In this document: positions 1 through 12,900 of the stretch, in pieces
How the letters are laid out: each line of letters begins with the position of its first letter
Position numbering within the stretch: position 1 is the first letter of the stretch
From: Onchocerca lupi
Lineage: Eukaryota > Nematoda > Chromadorea > Rhabditida > Onchocercidae
Assembly: GCA_028564675.1 (NCBI GenBank)
Contig: JAOVVO010000025.1
Location: 62,001 to 126,000, forward strand
Direction of reading: 5' to 3'
DNA length: 64,000 bases
Notes under the pieces: generated by a model
What the model was told of the DNA's origin: nothing
The model's input: only the letters and a program-made list of their open reading frames with translations
The model's database searches: none
Position numbers and translations under genes: made by a program

Positions 1-3000
1 GATTATAAAAACAGTAATTGAAATGATTTTTGCTCATGATAGATATATCACTTGTGAGATTCATAAGTGGAGATTAGTGATAAGGTCATATCACTAGAAA
101 TGAACGCAGAAGAACAAGAATTAAGTGATTATGGTATTAGTTGATCGACTGGAAATATTACATGAAAAAAAAAAGATTATGTTGATAATATGAATGAGAT
201 GAAAATATGGTAATAACATGTTATAAGTAATAACGGCATTTTTTGATAACCATTTTATTTCTTTGTCCTGCTTAGTAATTAATTAACTAATGAACTCAAA
301 ATTTCAGAAAAAAAAAAAATAAGATTCTATCATTACGACTAGATTTTGTAACTGAGGTACTGTAGTTGTTATTCATACTTTAATCGATTATCATTTGTCG
401 ATAGCATGAAAAGAAGTAATGGTAGTTATTATATGGTATATATATGTTGAACACATAGGAAAAAGCTCAGTTGATGAATATGATCGAAAAGAAGAGGATG
501 GAGAGAGGAGAGAGAGAGAGAGAGAGAGGAAGAAAGAAAAGAAAAGAAAAAAGGAAAAAATGAAACCGATACGCAAATAATTGCGATGATATATGAATAT
601 TATTATTTTATCGTTGACAAAAATAATCATGATAATTCGTAATAGTCATCATCATAGGGTGATAATGATCGATAATAGGTAAAAAACAGAATGGAAAGGA
701 TTATTACAGTAAGGAAGGAAGAATATTTGATAAGTATAGTTGGAAGAAAGAGATGAAAATTTGAAGGTGGGAAAGGTTGAAATGAAAATAGTGTCATTTG
801 GATTACTTTTCATAAGGCGCCATCTTTCACAGCCATTATATGCTCATTTTTTTTTTCGGGCTGTGAAATCATCGATCACTCAAGTTTATTTCCCTCAATT
901 ACACTTTTCCATCTCTTTAACATTACTATCCTGGTAATTATGTGACAGGAATCATTCGATAGATTGATTTAATGTCACAGTAAACATAGACTAGACATTA
1001 TATCAAATTGTTTGCAGGAAAAATAAAAAGGAACGTAAAATTGATCATATATGATTCATTGTAATTGTCCTCATACATAATCATTCGTTTTAATCATAAT
1101 TATGCATAATCATTATTCTCATCTTTTTATCAATTTTTGATATTTTGAATTATAAATGCTTAAATTATGGAACGTTTTTTTTTTCTACTATTACGAAATA
1201 TCCATTATAATATTGTATTATTTGGTATGGAAATTTTTGATATCACTGATATGGTAATATCATTATCATAATATAAGAATTAAAAAACGAAAAAAACAAA
1301 GAAAAAATGAAAAACTAAAACGAACATAAAATTTGTTAAAAATATAGCGATGTAATAATATTAATAGTAATTAATTTTTTTTATTTATAATCATTACTGA
1401 AAAGAAAGATGGAGAAAAAGTAAAAATTTCTCCAAAAAAATAATTTTAATAAAGAGTTGTAAAATAAATTTGATTTCATTTTCTTCCTTTCTCGCTAATT
1501 TTCAACATTTTTACTAAACATTTTGGTAAAAAATTGTAATATATTGATCAAGTAAGTATTGTTTCGCTTTTTTTTTCCTTCTATGCTAAAGTTTAACATT
1601 ATCACAAAATAAAAAATCATTTACTGAGATATTTACAAAGAAAACAGATATCGATATTGTCGAAATAAATTTGGATGATGATTTTGTATATCTAGAAGAA
1701 GTTGTAGAGTTGTCGATTTGAGATATGTTTATGTTCCTATTGCTTCTTCTAAGTAAATATATATATAACTTAAATCGACAACTTACAAGAAGCAAAGTTC
1801 AGTTATTGTATACATATGCATATCTTGTTTCATATTTCACGGAAATACTTGAAAATTTTTCATTATAAATTTTATAGTAATCAATGTTGCGGGAAGTGTA
1901 TGCTTATGCTTAAGTTGTATTTTATATTTTAGTAATCGAGAAATAGTAAATAATATGTCAAGGAACAAGTAAACAAATCTAAGGCGAAAGATTAATATAC
2001 ACCGATAATACTACTTCAAATCGATGTAAATCTGAAATTGGATACTGTATTTTGCTTCTTCGAAGAAATGTTTCTGAAGCAGCGGTATTTATATTCTTGG
2101 ATATTCTTCTAATATAACAAATATATTGAAAACATTTGATATACAGCGAATGCATAAACGTATTATGTTACTTTTATTTATTATTAAATTTTGATAGGGA
2201 CTAAATCTAATGGAATAAGAAAAAATTTTCGTTTAAATAGTTTCAAAGGCAAAATTTGAAGTTTAAAATTTTTAGTTATTATCAACATCTGTTAATATTT
2301 TTTAGCAATAATTTACAATTTCGAAATACTTATAGATTGCATGTAATATTGTCGTAACAACAAACAATATGTCTTTTTATTGTGTAGCAAAATTTTTATT
2401 TAATTTATTTCACATTATTATAATTTCAACTTATTGAGTTAAATTTTAGCAAAACATTAAAAAATGTGTGATAGAAATGAAACGAAAAGAAGAAAAAAAA
2501 ATATTATTTCAAATTTATACAATTCAAGATATTCTTATACTTTTTTTTTTAAAATATACAACGTACGAAAAAGAAACAATTTATTATAAACAGTAAAGCT
2601 ATGTGAAGATTGCATTTTAATTCAAAAATTGATCAATTAAGCAAGGAAACTTTTCCCATTATTCTAATTTTTTTTTTTTTAATATACGATTTAACATTAT
2701 TTATAAATACACCGATTTGTGCGATTGATAATAAAAAATTTCTAGTTACTAATCAATAATCTGAAATTTGCAATATTCGAAAGTTTTGATTACAAGTCAT
2801 ACATGCATATTTTCATCTTATGTTATCATAGTTGCAAAATGTTAAAAAGCAATAGACTTATCATTTCAATGATATATTTTAACATTTCTTACTATAATTG
2901 CTTAACATATAAAAAAATAATTTGATCAAAAGTCTAATGATTTCATGGCAATTTTTCATCGAATATTTTTATCTTCAACTTTGCAAAAAATTATATAGAA

Positions 3001-3013
3001 AATTTCAAATAAT
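1..3013. other. Intergenic, 3' of tbx-2
   Basis: No gene is supported here. The stretch is A/T-rich with short homopolymers and a (GA)n microsatellite at about 501-530. The short open frames inside it are low-complexity or are created by the GA tract on the opposite strand. It lies downstream of the tbx-2 stop codon. Confidence 0.6.
501..530. repeat. (GA)n microsatellite
   Basis: An almost pure GA dinucleotide run with one interruption near its left end, followed by a purine-rich AAAG-type stretch to about 560. Confidence 0.9.
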
Positions 3014-3019
3014 TTTATT
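3014..3019 (-). promoter_or_regulatory. Candidate polyadenylation signal of tbx-2
   Basis: AATAAA on the minus strand, about 90 bases after the tbx-2 stop codon at 3109-3111. It is the first canonical hexamer I noticed downstream. The position is plausible, but such hexamers are common by chance in DNA this AT-rich. Confidence 0.4.
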
Positions 3020-3108
3020 AAAAATTTGTATGATTGTTATGTTTTACTTTTTTTTTCTGAAAATTGTGTTAATAAATGGAAATTTGGATGAACTTAGAAA
3101 TGTCACGA

Positions 3109-3933
3109 TTAAGCAAGGAGATCAGATACATCGAATCCTCCCTTTCTTGGAGCTACTACCGTTTTTTCTGTTGTAGGAACTGGATTTGGTGGTATTCCGT
3201 TGTCGGTTGACGGAATAACGGTAGCTGCAGTCAATGGTAACGATTGCGATACAGTAGCAGAAGTGAGGGAAGGTACAGATGGATTAATTGCCTGAGGAGC
3301 AGAAGAAAGTGGCGGACCGGGTAGAGATGGCCGAAGTAGGTAGGGCGAAAATTGTGCAGCAGCGGCTGCAGCAGCCGCTTGGTGCATCAAGAAATCACGG
3401 GGAAAAGGTGCAGCGGGGAAAAAAAATTCCGCAGCCGGATGAAACCCGTAATTCTGAAAGAATGGTGCAAAAGGAGTTGGTGGTGGTGGCGGACCGCCAC
3501 CTCCGCCCCCGCCACCACCACCACCTCCGATACTAGTAGCTGGATGAAACAATTGGAAATTGGCAGTCTCCTTGGATAGTAATCGGTGATTTTGCAAAAG
3601 TTGGAGGTGTTGTTGAAAATTGTGATTTTGGGGTAGATGGCTCTTATTTTGTAACGAATCATCAATGACACTCTGGCTACTTCGAGCTCGTTTCGGAAGA
3701 GGTGGCGAATCGTCAGCATCTGAATGATCTGAATCCATCGAACTACCTGCTCGTGCAGCTGGTGATTCAGATGTTACAGGATCATCACTCAAAGAAATCA
3801 CCGATTTCGGAATACTGGTATTTGTTGCGCTACATTCCGTTCTGTTCAGCAATCGTTTCTTTTCACGTTTCCCAGCACCGGCATCACGGAACCCTTTGGC
3901 AAACGGATTATTGTCGATCTTAAGTTGTGTTAC
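3109..3933 (-). CDS. tbx-2: tbx-2 coding exon 4 (terminal)
   Basis: The acceptor is TTTTGCAG just before GTAACACAACTT, phase 0. It encodes residues 233-506: the end of the T-box ([16 protein letters not shown]), nuclear-localisation-like basic clusters, the Gly, Pro and Ala runs, and the C-terminal eh1-like heptad. The stop is at 3109-3111. Several open frames on both strands over this exon come from its low-complexity repeats and are not genes. Confidence 0.93.
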   Translation of the reverse strand, partial: VTQLKIDNNPFAKGFRDAGAGKREKKRLLNRTECSATNTSIPKSVISLSDDPVTSESPAARAGSSMDSDHSDADDSPPLPKRARSSQSVIDDSLQNKSHLPQNHNFQQHLQLLQNHRLLSKETANFQLFHPATSIGGGGGGGGGGGGPPPPPTPFAPFFQNYGFHPAAEFFFPAAPFPRDFLMHQAAAAAAAAQFSPYLLRPSLPGPPLSSAPQAINPSVPSLTSATVSQSLPLTAATVIPSTDNGIPPNPVPTTEKTVVAPRKGGFDVSDLLA

Positions 3934-6900
3934 CTGCAAAAAAGAAAAAATAAAATATGGATTTTCGGACTTTCTTGTCACGAAATACCATCCTAACTCT
4001 CTGGTTTAGAACCTTTTTTCAGATGCAAGCATTCATCCGAAATTATGTCTGGAAATTATGAATGTAAAAGAGTATTTTACGACTATCACAATCAATAATA
4101 ATGTCACCATATAATATAAGGGAAAATGTCAAAAATAGTATAAAGTAAATTTTCGAATTCAAAGAAAGATGGCTTCAGATTCTGTTTTTGAATTACTCAC
4201 AAGATTTCAGCAATTAATTATTTGCAGAAAATTTAGAAATAAAATATAAATGAAGTCTACTGAATTATTTTAGTTCAGCACACTGTTTTTATGCAAGATT
4301 ATTTCATTAAAAATTATTTTAAAAAGTTAATAGCAAGTGAAAAAAAATGAAACTTTAACTGCACAAAACTATTCAGTTATAGCTTTGATAAAAATTTTAT
4401 GATAATATGCAAACATAATTTTACTTACAAAAAAATCTGTCATTAAATTTAATTCAAGAAAATTCATGCTTTAGATTCAGTGAGACTGCAGTGACATCAA
4501 ATTCCTCAATCCTAATTCAGAAAAAATGCAGAAATGACGATGGATTGTGTATTAGAAAATGCAAGTAATATTCAACTTCATTTTTCAACTTTTATTTGAA
4601 ATTTCGCTGTTATTATTCTGTTCATTAATCAGCACTTCGCTTGTTCCTTTTGTCTTTTTTTTCTCTTTTTTTCTGGATGTGATATTTTACTTCTATTCTT
4701 GATAAATTTCAATTTTTCATAATAAAGAAGATGAGAAATAAATATGTATAGATGGTGGCAAAAAAAAAGAAAAAAATGATCCAGAAAGGAATACGATATT
4801 GCTTTGCTACATTTACATTTGTGCCTGTTTAAGTCTCGACAATAAAGCTATAGAAACATTACAAAGCTAATATCCCTCTTCACCTCATCGAGATCCATTA
4901 TCGTTTATATTAAGCTATTCTAAGTATTAGCAGCTTTTATATGGGTGGTATTTAGTAATAGCAATACTTGATAGACAATTCCATTTGCGCTCGATATACA
5001 CTTTACTTACTCAAAGACCCTTTAAGAAACACAGAAGCATCCGCATAATGCTCGACACAACTGAAATGATCGACAACGTTGAACTACTACTTCCTTTCTT
5101 TAATTGCCTATTCCCAACGGAATATTTTCTCCACCGAATCTTCAATCTAATCTTCTGTTATTTAGTATACACCGTATCCTAATCCGGGAAAGGAATGAGT
5201 GAGAAAGAAGAAATGACGGTGAAGATAGATGGCCAATAAGCCTTTTACTTCATTTTCTAACTAATTTCGTGTCAACAATTTCGCCTTAAAGCTAATAAAC
5301 TTTTGCGTGTCTCTTCATTTTCGCTTCCTTTTGGTATGTGATAATCCTCCATTCTTCTGTCCCAATAGTATTTCATCTCTTTAAAGCGCTTTTAAGTTTA
5401 TTTTTCCGCTTACAGTTCATTTAGTCTAACAGAATGATAGCAATGAAAAATCAACTGCCAAAAAATTCACTTAATACAATTTAGTAACAAAGAATCAATA
5501 TATAAAAATATATACATATGTATTAATGAAATGCCTTCCTGTCTTATTGGGTCTTTTAAACTAAAGCTAATTGTAAGCATGCATGTGTAACACCCTCGGG
5601 AATACCCGAAGATATAGCTGATGGTGACAATGATACTGTTAACACTCAAATGAGATGCGACAAATGAAAAGGATCTATACAATTAATCATTTCAATTTAC
5701 CACACACATTTTTCCCATCTCTGTATTTCCTATTACTGTATCATTGGTGTAACGTCAATTTGCACCAATATAAAGTATGATTCTCAAATACGAGACTTTT
5801 TTATTGCATAACGCCATATCCTTTTTATAACGATATTCGACAAAGGTTGATACTTCTATGTCAGGACCATGGGACATACCCAGAGCTGGGTGTATTGTTC
5901 CAACATAGAAGTATCAACTCTTGTCGTAGATACCAAAGATGAGGAAACACTGGACGGGATGCTATTGGATAGAATCAGAATCTGCTCTGAATCTTCCACC
6001 AGAATCTTATGGAAGATTCGATCTATTCCCTATTTATGATATAGCATGCATCTATATAATTGTAAATTGTCATTTATAATTTATAAAATAAAATCAGAGG
6101 TGTATGTGCAGATTATTATCCGTCATTAACTATCAATCTGACGAGTGATGAAAAAAATGGATTTAAAAATATATGTGCTGGACGAAGTTGTAAAGGAAGA
6201 ATCTCTCTGGTATACTGTAAATGGCACTGAAATATCATGTTCTGCTAAGACTTTTATCATCGACACTCCGCGAAGTTGCTCTCTTTGGCTGCTAAAAATC
6301 AGCCTCAAATTTTTCCATAGAATGGTAGGATGATGAAAATAATGTCTTTTTTTTTTGTTGGCCAAAAAGTGGATTCAAAACCTCAGAATGATCAAAAGTA
6401 GATGCAGTAGAAAATAAGAATGAATGAAAAAACTTTCTTTTATTCATAAAAAGAGAGAAATAAAAGATGGAAATTTCCGTCAAACCGTCAGTTATTACTG
6501 ACAATGAAATGATGGTAATCTGATAAAATTATTTCTTCAGTCTACAATTCACTTGTAACTTACTCATTATTTATTTTTCAGTCAGAATACGAATTTCTAC
6601 ATTAATTCATAAATCAAATTTCAAATTTTATAATTTATTATAAAATTTAGGTATATGCAGAGAAAAATGGATGAAAAACTGGTAGACTAACTAATAATGT
6701 CGAATTACGCCGAATAACTCAACCGTTAATGAGTTCCTTTTAGGGAATGGAACTAAGCGACCGGATAAGGTTAATGGTGTGAAATAATAAAAGATAAAAG
6801 AATGCTTCCATTTCATTTCTCATTTCATGTCAAAGATGTTAACAGGTGCAATGGATGAAGAGATTTTGAAATTGAGCGACTACATTCGAAATACAGGGTC

Positions 6901-9900
6901 AACAACTGTCTAAGCATTAACTATTTGTCGGCGAAATTTATTCCAGTAACAGAATAAATAAATAAAATATTTCCTTAAAAACATTTCGAATTAGTTTGAA
7001 TCTTTAAAATTATAAAAACTTGCGCAGTTTTTTGCTATATTTCAGAAGTTTCAGAAAAATATTGATCAATTTATATGTCATATAAATGATTTAAACCATT
7101 CGAACAAAGTTAAACAGAAACTGAAACAAAATAAATTAATTAAGCAAATAATTGCAATAAAGAAAAATAGGAAAACTTCTTGTTTACAAAAAAAAACTTT
7201 TCAAGATTTGGTTTTTAGCTGGTTCCTTACTTATTGATTGTAATTTTAAGTTCAAAAAGTTGAATTTTCAAAATAATTCTTCAAACACAATTTCAAATTA
7301 AATTTTACATTTCAAATAAAGAAAAAATCAAAGGTTAAAATAGGGAATATACGGTCAAATGATCAATATTGCTGTACTATATGAAATTATTGTGCACAGC
7401 TGATGACATATGTTCTTAACGAAGAATTATAGCAACATCATAAACTTAACTCTTACAGATGGAATGCAAATTGATTTGCTGTTATTACTACTACTGTTAT
7501 CACTGATATAAGAAATCAACCGTTGTTGATACTATAACTATTACTATTATAGTGATGTTAAATACATCATAAAATCAATTAACTAAATAAATACTAACAT
7601 TGTTGATAATAAATTTTTTAATATCACTAATATGGAATCATAAAAGAGGAACAATTGATATTGATTCATTTCATAATAGATTTTGCAGATGAATACTAAA
7701 AAAGATTAATCGATAATAGTGATAACAGTAGAAATTTATCACTGACTCATTTATTACTGTTTCTGTTATCGAACCTAAGTATTGCGAATATTTTTTTTGT
7801 TATCATTATCTTTATCTTGTTACTGTTATCTTTACAATATGCTGTTTCCAATGTTTATCTGATATTTCCGGGATATTTAAATTTTATCATTAATAATCTA
7901 ATTCAAAAAAGAAATGTATTATTATAATGTTACTATTGTTGTATTATTCATTGATCATAGCACTCAATTAATAAGAATTTTTATAAAATCAATACTATTA
8001 TATTTGTCAGTACTGCTATTTTCATTACTAATTGTAAAAAAAAAAAAAAGCGTAAAATAATAAAAATCAGAAAATTCGCTAAAAAATATCAGTAAAACCT
8101 ATTTATAACCTATTTAGTCAAGAAAATTGTTTTTCATTTTTACATTAAAAAGAAATACGAAAGAGACCGCAAAAAATGTAAATAAAGAAAAATACGGTAA
8201 GCCAACGTGTGTCTTTGGTGATTAAGGTAACATTTCTGTCCTTCTTATACTAAAATTAATAATAAACTACTAATTAAATAATTTTTACAAATTAAATAAT
8301 TTTCATATTTATATCTGCAATGAGAAGTAGAGAAAACAATAAAACAAGAAAAGAAAGGAAGATATTTCGAATTATTGGTATTTTCACAAAAACGCTTATT
8401 AAAATTCGACCATTTCTTTCAACCTTCTCAATCATTCATCATTTCTTGTTGCTTCTATGCAGCAATCATCATAATTTAAAAAGATGGAAAAATGATACAA
8501 TTGTATAGAATGTACTAGAAAATAGGATGCTTTTTTTAAAATCTCTCCATTTCTTTGCCTTCTCTCTCCCTCTCTCTCTCTTTATTTTCAGTCTTTTAAT
8601 GATTTACTAATAAGATAAGAACTGTATGATATGGAGGAAAATTAGCAACGAAGCAACTAAAAGAAAATGTTGTAATGCAGTAATTTTTACAGTACCATTA
8701 AAGATAACAAAAGTAATGATGCAATAATATTCCTCATTTACTCACGACCATAAATGAAAGAGGAAGAATTTAAGAGTTTAGGAAGAAAGGACAGTTGCGA
8801 TCAACGATAAACTATTCCAAGAAAGACCATAATTACTCATTTTACTACTCATCGATAAGTAAACAACATTTGAATAAGGTAGCAAATGTTTACTTTCATT
8901 AACTAAACTGGAAAAATGGAAATAAAAATAATAATAAATGATTAATAATAATAATGAAATAAATATTGTTTGTATAGATGAATTTATTTTGTTTATGAAA
9001 AATTGTAAGTAAAAAGTGTAAGTTAGATATTCCAACGTGTACAATGTTATATCATAATGCATAATCTGTCCAGTATAAGGAAGGAAAAAAGCATGAAATT
9101 CATATACTGTGATGTTTATCCATTATCTTTCAAATTATATCATTCGCACATTTTGGTATATTTTAAGAATTTTGTTTGAAAAAAAAAAAAGTGATATGAG
9201 TAGTTCTACTTATGTACATTTACATGAAATATCAGTTTGGTTTAAGATTATAAACAAAAAGGAAGAAGAAAATCATTTGATGATTTATTTTTTTTTTTAA
9301 AAATGACTAACTTCAGTCTTAACATTCCTTTCTGAATCACTGTGTAAATTTTGCAAATCATTCTCATCTTGTATTGTTTGAAAAATTTTCAATATATTCA
9401 ATCAGTTGAAGTTTTTTTCGGTAAAATATATTTGAATTTTTTTTCTTTTTTCATGAAAATTTGAACAATTACTGGTCAACAAGCGCAGAAATGAGTAGTA
9501 AAAGCCACAAATTTTAGTAAATTTTTTTTTTCAAAATTTTAAAAGATCTTTGGTAGAGAAGAAAGGAATAAAAGAAAGAAGGGAAAAAGATTGGCTGAAA
9601 TGGTACTATGTCATTGAACCATTTAAAAATATATTATAAATATGTATGCCTGCGTCTGTTTATATATATTATCGGTAAATTGGCATGGGATGTGCTTTGG
9701 CGGCATTTGATTTTACGATTTAATTACTCAACATTTTCGAAGTTTCGTTTCATCGATAAAATGCGGATGATTATTGGAAAAAGAGATATCAAAGAAAGAA
9801 AAGCAAGGGATATTTGAAATAACATACGGTGGAAATTATAGAAATTTTACGCATTTTTTTTGTTTGTTTATAAATGATAAAAATGAAAATAATAAGAAAT

Positions 9901-12900
9901 TCTTTTAAAAACAATAAAAAATATTGTGATCGTTGGATTTTTTTATTATTTTTCCTCTAATTTTATACGAGAATACAAATATATATAAATGTATAAATTA
10001 AGAAAAAAATAACAAAAATCGTCAACAACAGGAAAAGAATTAAATTCGATGGGTTGGAATACGATATTAAAGATTGCAAAAATAAGAAATTTTTACGGTA
10101 AAACATAGTGCGAATCAATTAAAAAAGTAATGAAATATTGAAATTAAACATGTTATTTTTATTATTAAAAATGATTCCGTAAAGTGCTATACTTTTTTTC
10201 CTACATTCTTTTCGGCATATTATATCTCACACTAATGTAATTTAAAACTGGATTCAACCAGAAATCAATTCTATAAATTAACGTTTTTAGATTATCTTTT
10301 CGCATTTATCTATTTTTTTTTTTTTCTTTTTTTGGCGAATGGTTAATTTTCAAATATTATTTTCTTTTATTGCTTAACGAATTATACAAAGCTAATTAGC
10401 TTAGTTATTTTCAGACTATTAATCTACGGTACTTGAATTTAGAGGTCACAGTAGTCAAATATCTAGTCATGGTACTAAAATTTTCGACTATGAATTTGCA
10501 TATGTCTATCATCAAACACTGCAAAATGGTATAGGAGTAATTAGTGCGATGTTGTAATCTGAGACAATTAATTAAGGATATACAGCGAGGTGGTTGATTG
10601 ATTTGATGTTTTGTTGTGCGCTTATTAGGAGCAGAATAATAGCAATTGATTCAGAAAAAATGGTAATTCAATTGATGGAACATTAAGAAAAAGAAAAATA
10701 CAACAATTGATGAAATATTTAAACAATAAAATCGATTCGATATTTGAAAAATTGCTGAGTAAATTAGGATAAAATGGTCAATAATAAGTTTGATAAAATA
10801 GAACATGAAAAAATTTCTAGACGAAATAAATCTTAAGAAATGAATCAACCAAGTTATTTTGTCCCATTTTCCCGAAAAAATTGTTATTTTTTTTCTTATC
10901 AATAGATTATTAAGAAGATTACTATACTTATGAATTGAAAAGAAATTGAAAAAGTTAATAGATCGCTTTATGTAATTATTAAAAACAAGTATCAGTTCTA
11001 AACAAATCCAACTATTATCATGAAAATAACACATGCAATTATAAGCTAACCTTTTCATTTTGATAAGCAGTAACAGCGATGAATTCAGTCTCCTTGAAAA
11101 CAAATGTGCGAAAAGTTGAATATGGTAAATTAATAAGCTCAGCGCACCGGACAACATGTAACCGTGGTTGATATTTATGCATTGAATTTAAAATAGTCTG
11201 AAAAGAAAATAAAACGAAATCAAATAATTCGTAATAAATTTGGACTCGTAATTGCTTTTCAATATTATTTTTATGCAAATTTGTTGCATAAATAAATAAT
11301 TCATTTCTTAAAATTCTGATACAATGTTGGTTTTTATTTATTAATTTTTACGATTTTCTATTTTATTCTATATATTGATACTATGTAGTAGTATGCAAAG
11401 GAAAAAAAATTTTTCAGTTACAGCAATTCCATAATATTTATTTTATTTTAGTAATATTTAGCAACCAAGATTTCAGTTGTAATGCTAGGCTTATAAAAAT
11501 TTTTTGAAAAAACAAATATAAAAGGCAAAAAGAAATGTGAAGTGTAATTTTAAAGTTATTTATCGATCCATTAAATTAAAATCAAAATTTAATCCGCTTG
11601 GATCAACCTTATTTTGAATTATTTATATTTCTATTTCCATGTAACTTTTTGTGCGACTTTTTGAAATTAATTCAAATTTTGATGCAATGATAAACAATTC
11701 ACCAATAATTTTATTTTGCTTTCGTTTGCAAAGAAAAAGAAGAAAAGATTCTTTCAATACTAAATTTCAATTTCACTATCCATAAATCATTTAGCTAACA
11801 CAATTTCGTTTCATTTGTTATTTTTTGTAAAATGTTGAAAAACCTGCCAAAATTCGTGTGGTAGCTCCCATAACAACACTTTTCGTTCCACTCTTCAAAT
11901 CATTATTAAGTTTGCTTTTAAAATGCTATTAAGTAAATTGCTGAAGTTTTAAAGTCAAAAATGACAAGACTATGCGAAAAATTTGACAAAAAAATTTTTT
12001 TAACTTATAATATAAAATTGAATGTGAAAATTTTTTGATAACAATGCATCTTATATAATTAATTTATCTATTCATTTACTAAATATTAAATGAAATTAGT
12101 GTTTTTAATTATTTAGGACAAATCCACAACATATGCATATATTCATATTGTTATTTTAGTCAAAATTGTTTCGTTTTTTCTCATCAAAAATTCTATAAAA
12201 TCTAAAATTGGATAGTTTGTTGGTCTAACAAATAATTCTATTCCCTTGAAATGATACTTAGCTATATTGCATCATTTATCATTATCATCATTCCCATTAT
12301 CATTATCAACTAGCAGCTTGCATTAAAGTTAGCAGCTGTTTATGTAGTGGTGATGTTTAAGCGTTGTTGCTCCATTAATCTTCCAAGTCGTGAAACCACC
12401 ACTTCTTGACAATCTTAACACTCTGAGAAAACCCTCAACATATCCCTCTCAATTTTTATTTCCTCTCACATTTCACCTTTTCCACTTAACTTCATCGTTT
12501 TTCCTTTCTTATGAAGCACTGTACATTTAAATCTGCATTCTTTTGACATTTACAAATTTCCTTCAACAATTTCCAAAGAAAAGAAGAGAAAGAAGAGGAA
12601 TGATATTTGAAAGCAAAAGAATGAATGAATGAATGAATTAAATTAACAATTTTGAAATGAGCATATATTATTCAAATATATTATCATTTTCTGTTACACC
12701 AATCACATTGCTATATTGATTAGTAATTCACATTTTAGCATTAGATTTAGATAATTTAAATAATAATAATAATAACAATAATACTAATAGTAATATTTGA
12801 ATGGATATTTAAATCTTCCTAACTTTGTCGATTCTTTGATATTTTAATTTGGTTTACTGTTATATTATCAGTAACAAGAAAATAAATTCAAAATAACGAT

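Larger units (their letters stand above)
3934..11050 (-). other. tbx-2 intron 3 (about 7.1 kb)
   Basis: Minus-strand donor GTTAGC at 11050, acceptor at 3934. Mostly A/T-rich and featureless. It does hold two neighbouring hairpins (5838-5926 and 5989-6019), a 62-codon plus-strand open frame at 6145-6333 and a moderately GC-richer patch near 6700-6930. No other gene is supported. Confidence 0.85.

Noticed and set aside
3288..3923. Several open frames on both strands over tbx-2 exon 4
   Set aside because: They overlap the confidently framed T-box exon and come from its Gly/Pro/Ala-coding repeats; none has family motifs.
10651..11157. A 168-codon minus-strand frame overlapping tbx-2 exon 3
   Set aside because: It is in a different frame from the conserved T-box exon and consists largely of Phe/Ile/Leu/Ser from AT-rich intron sequence.
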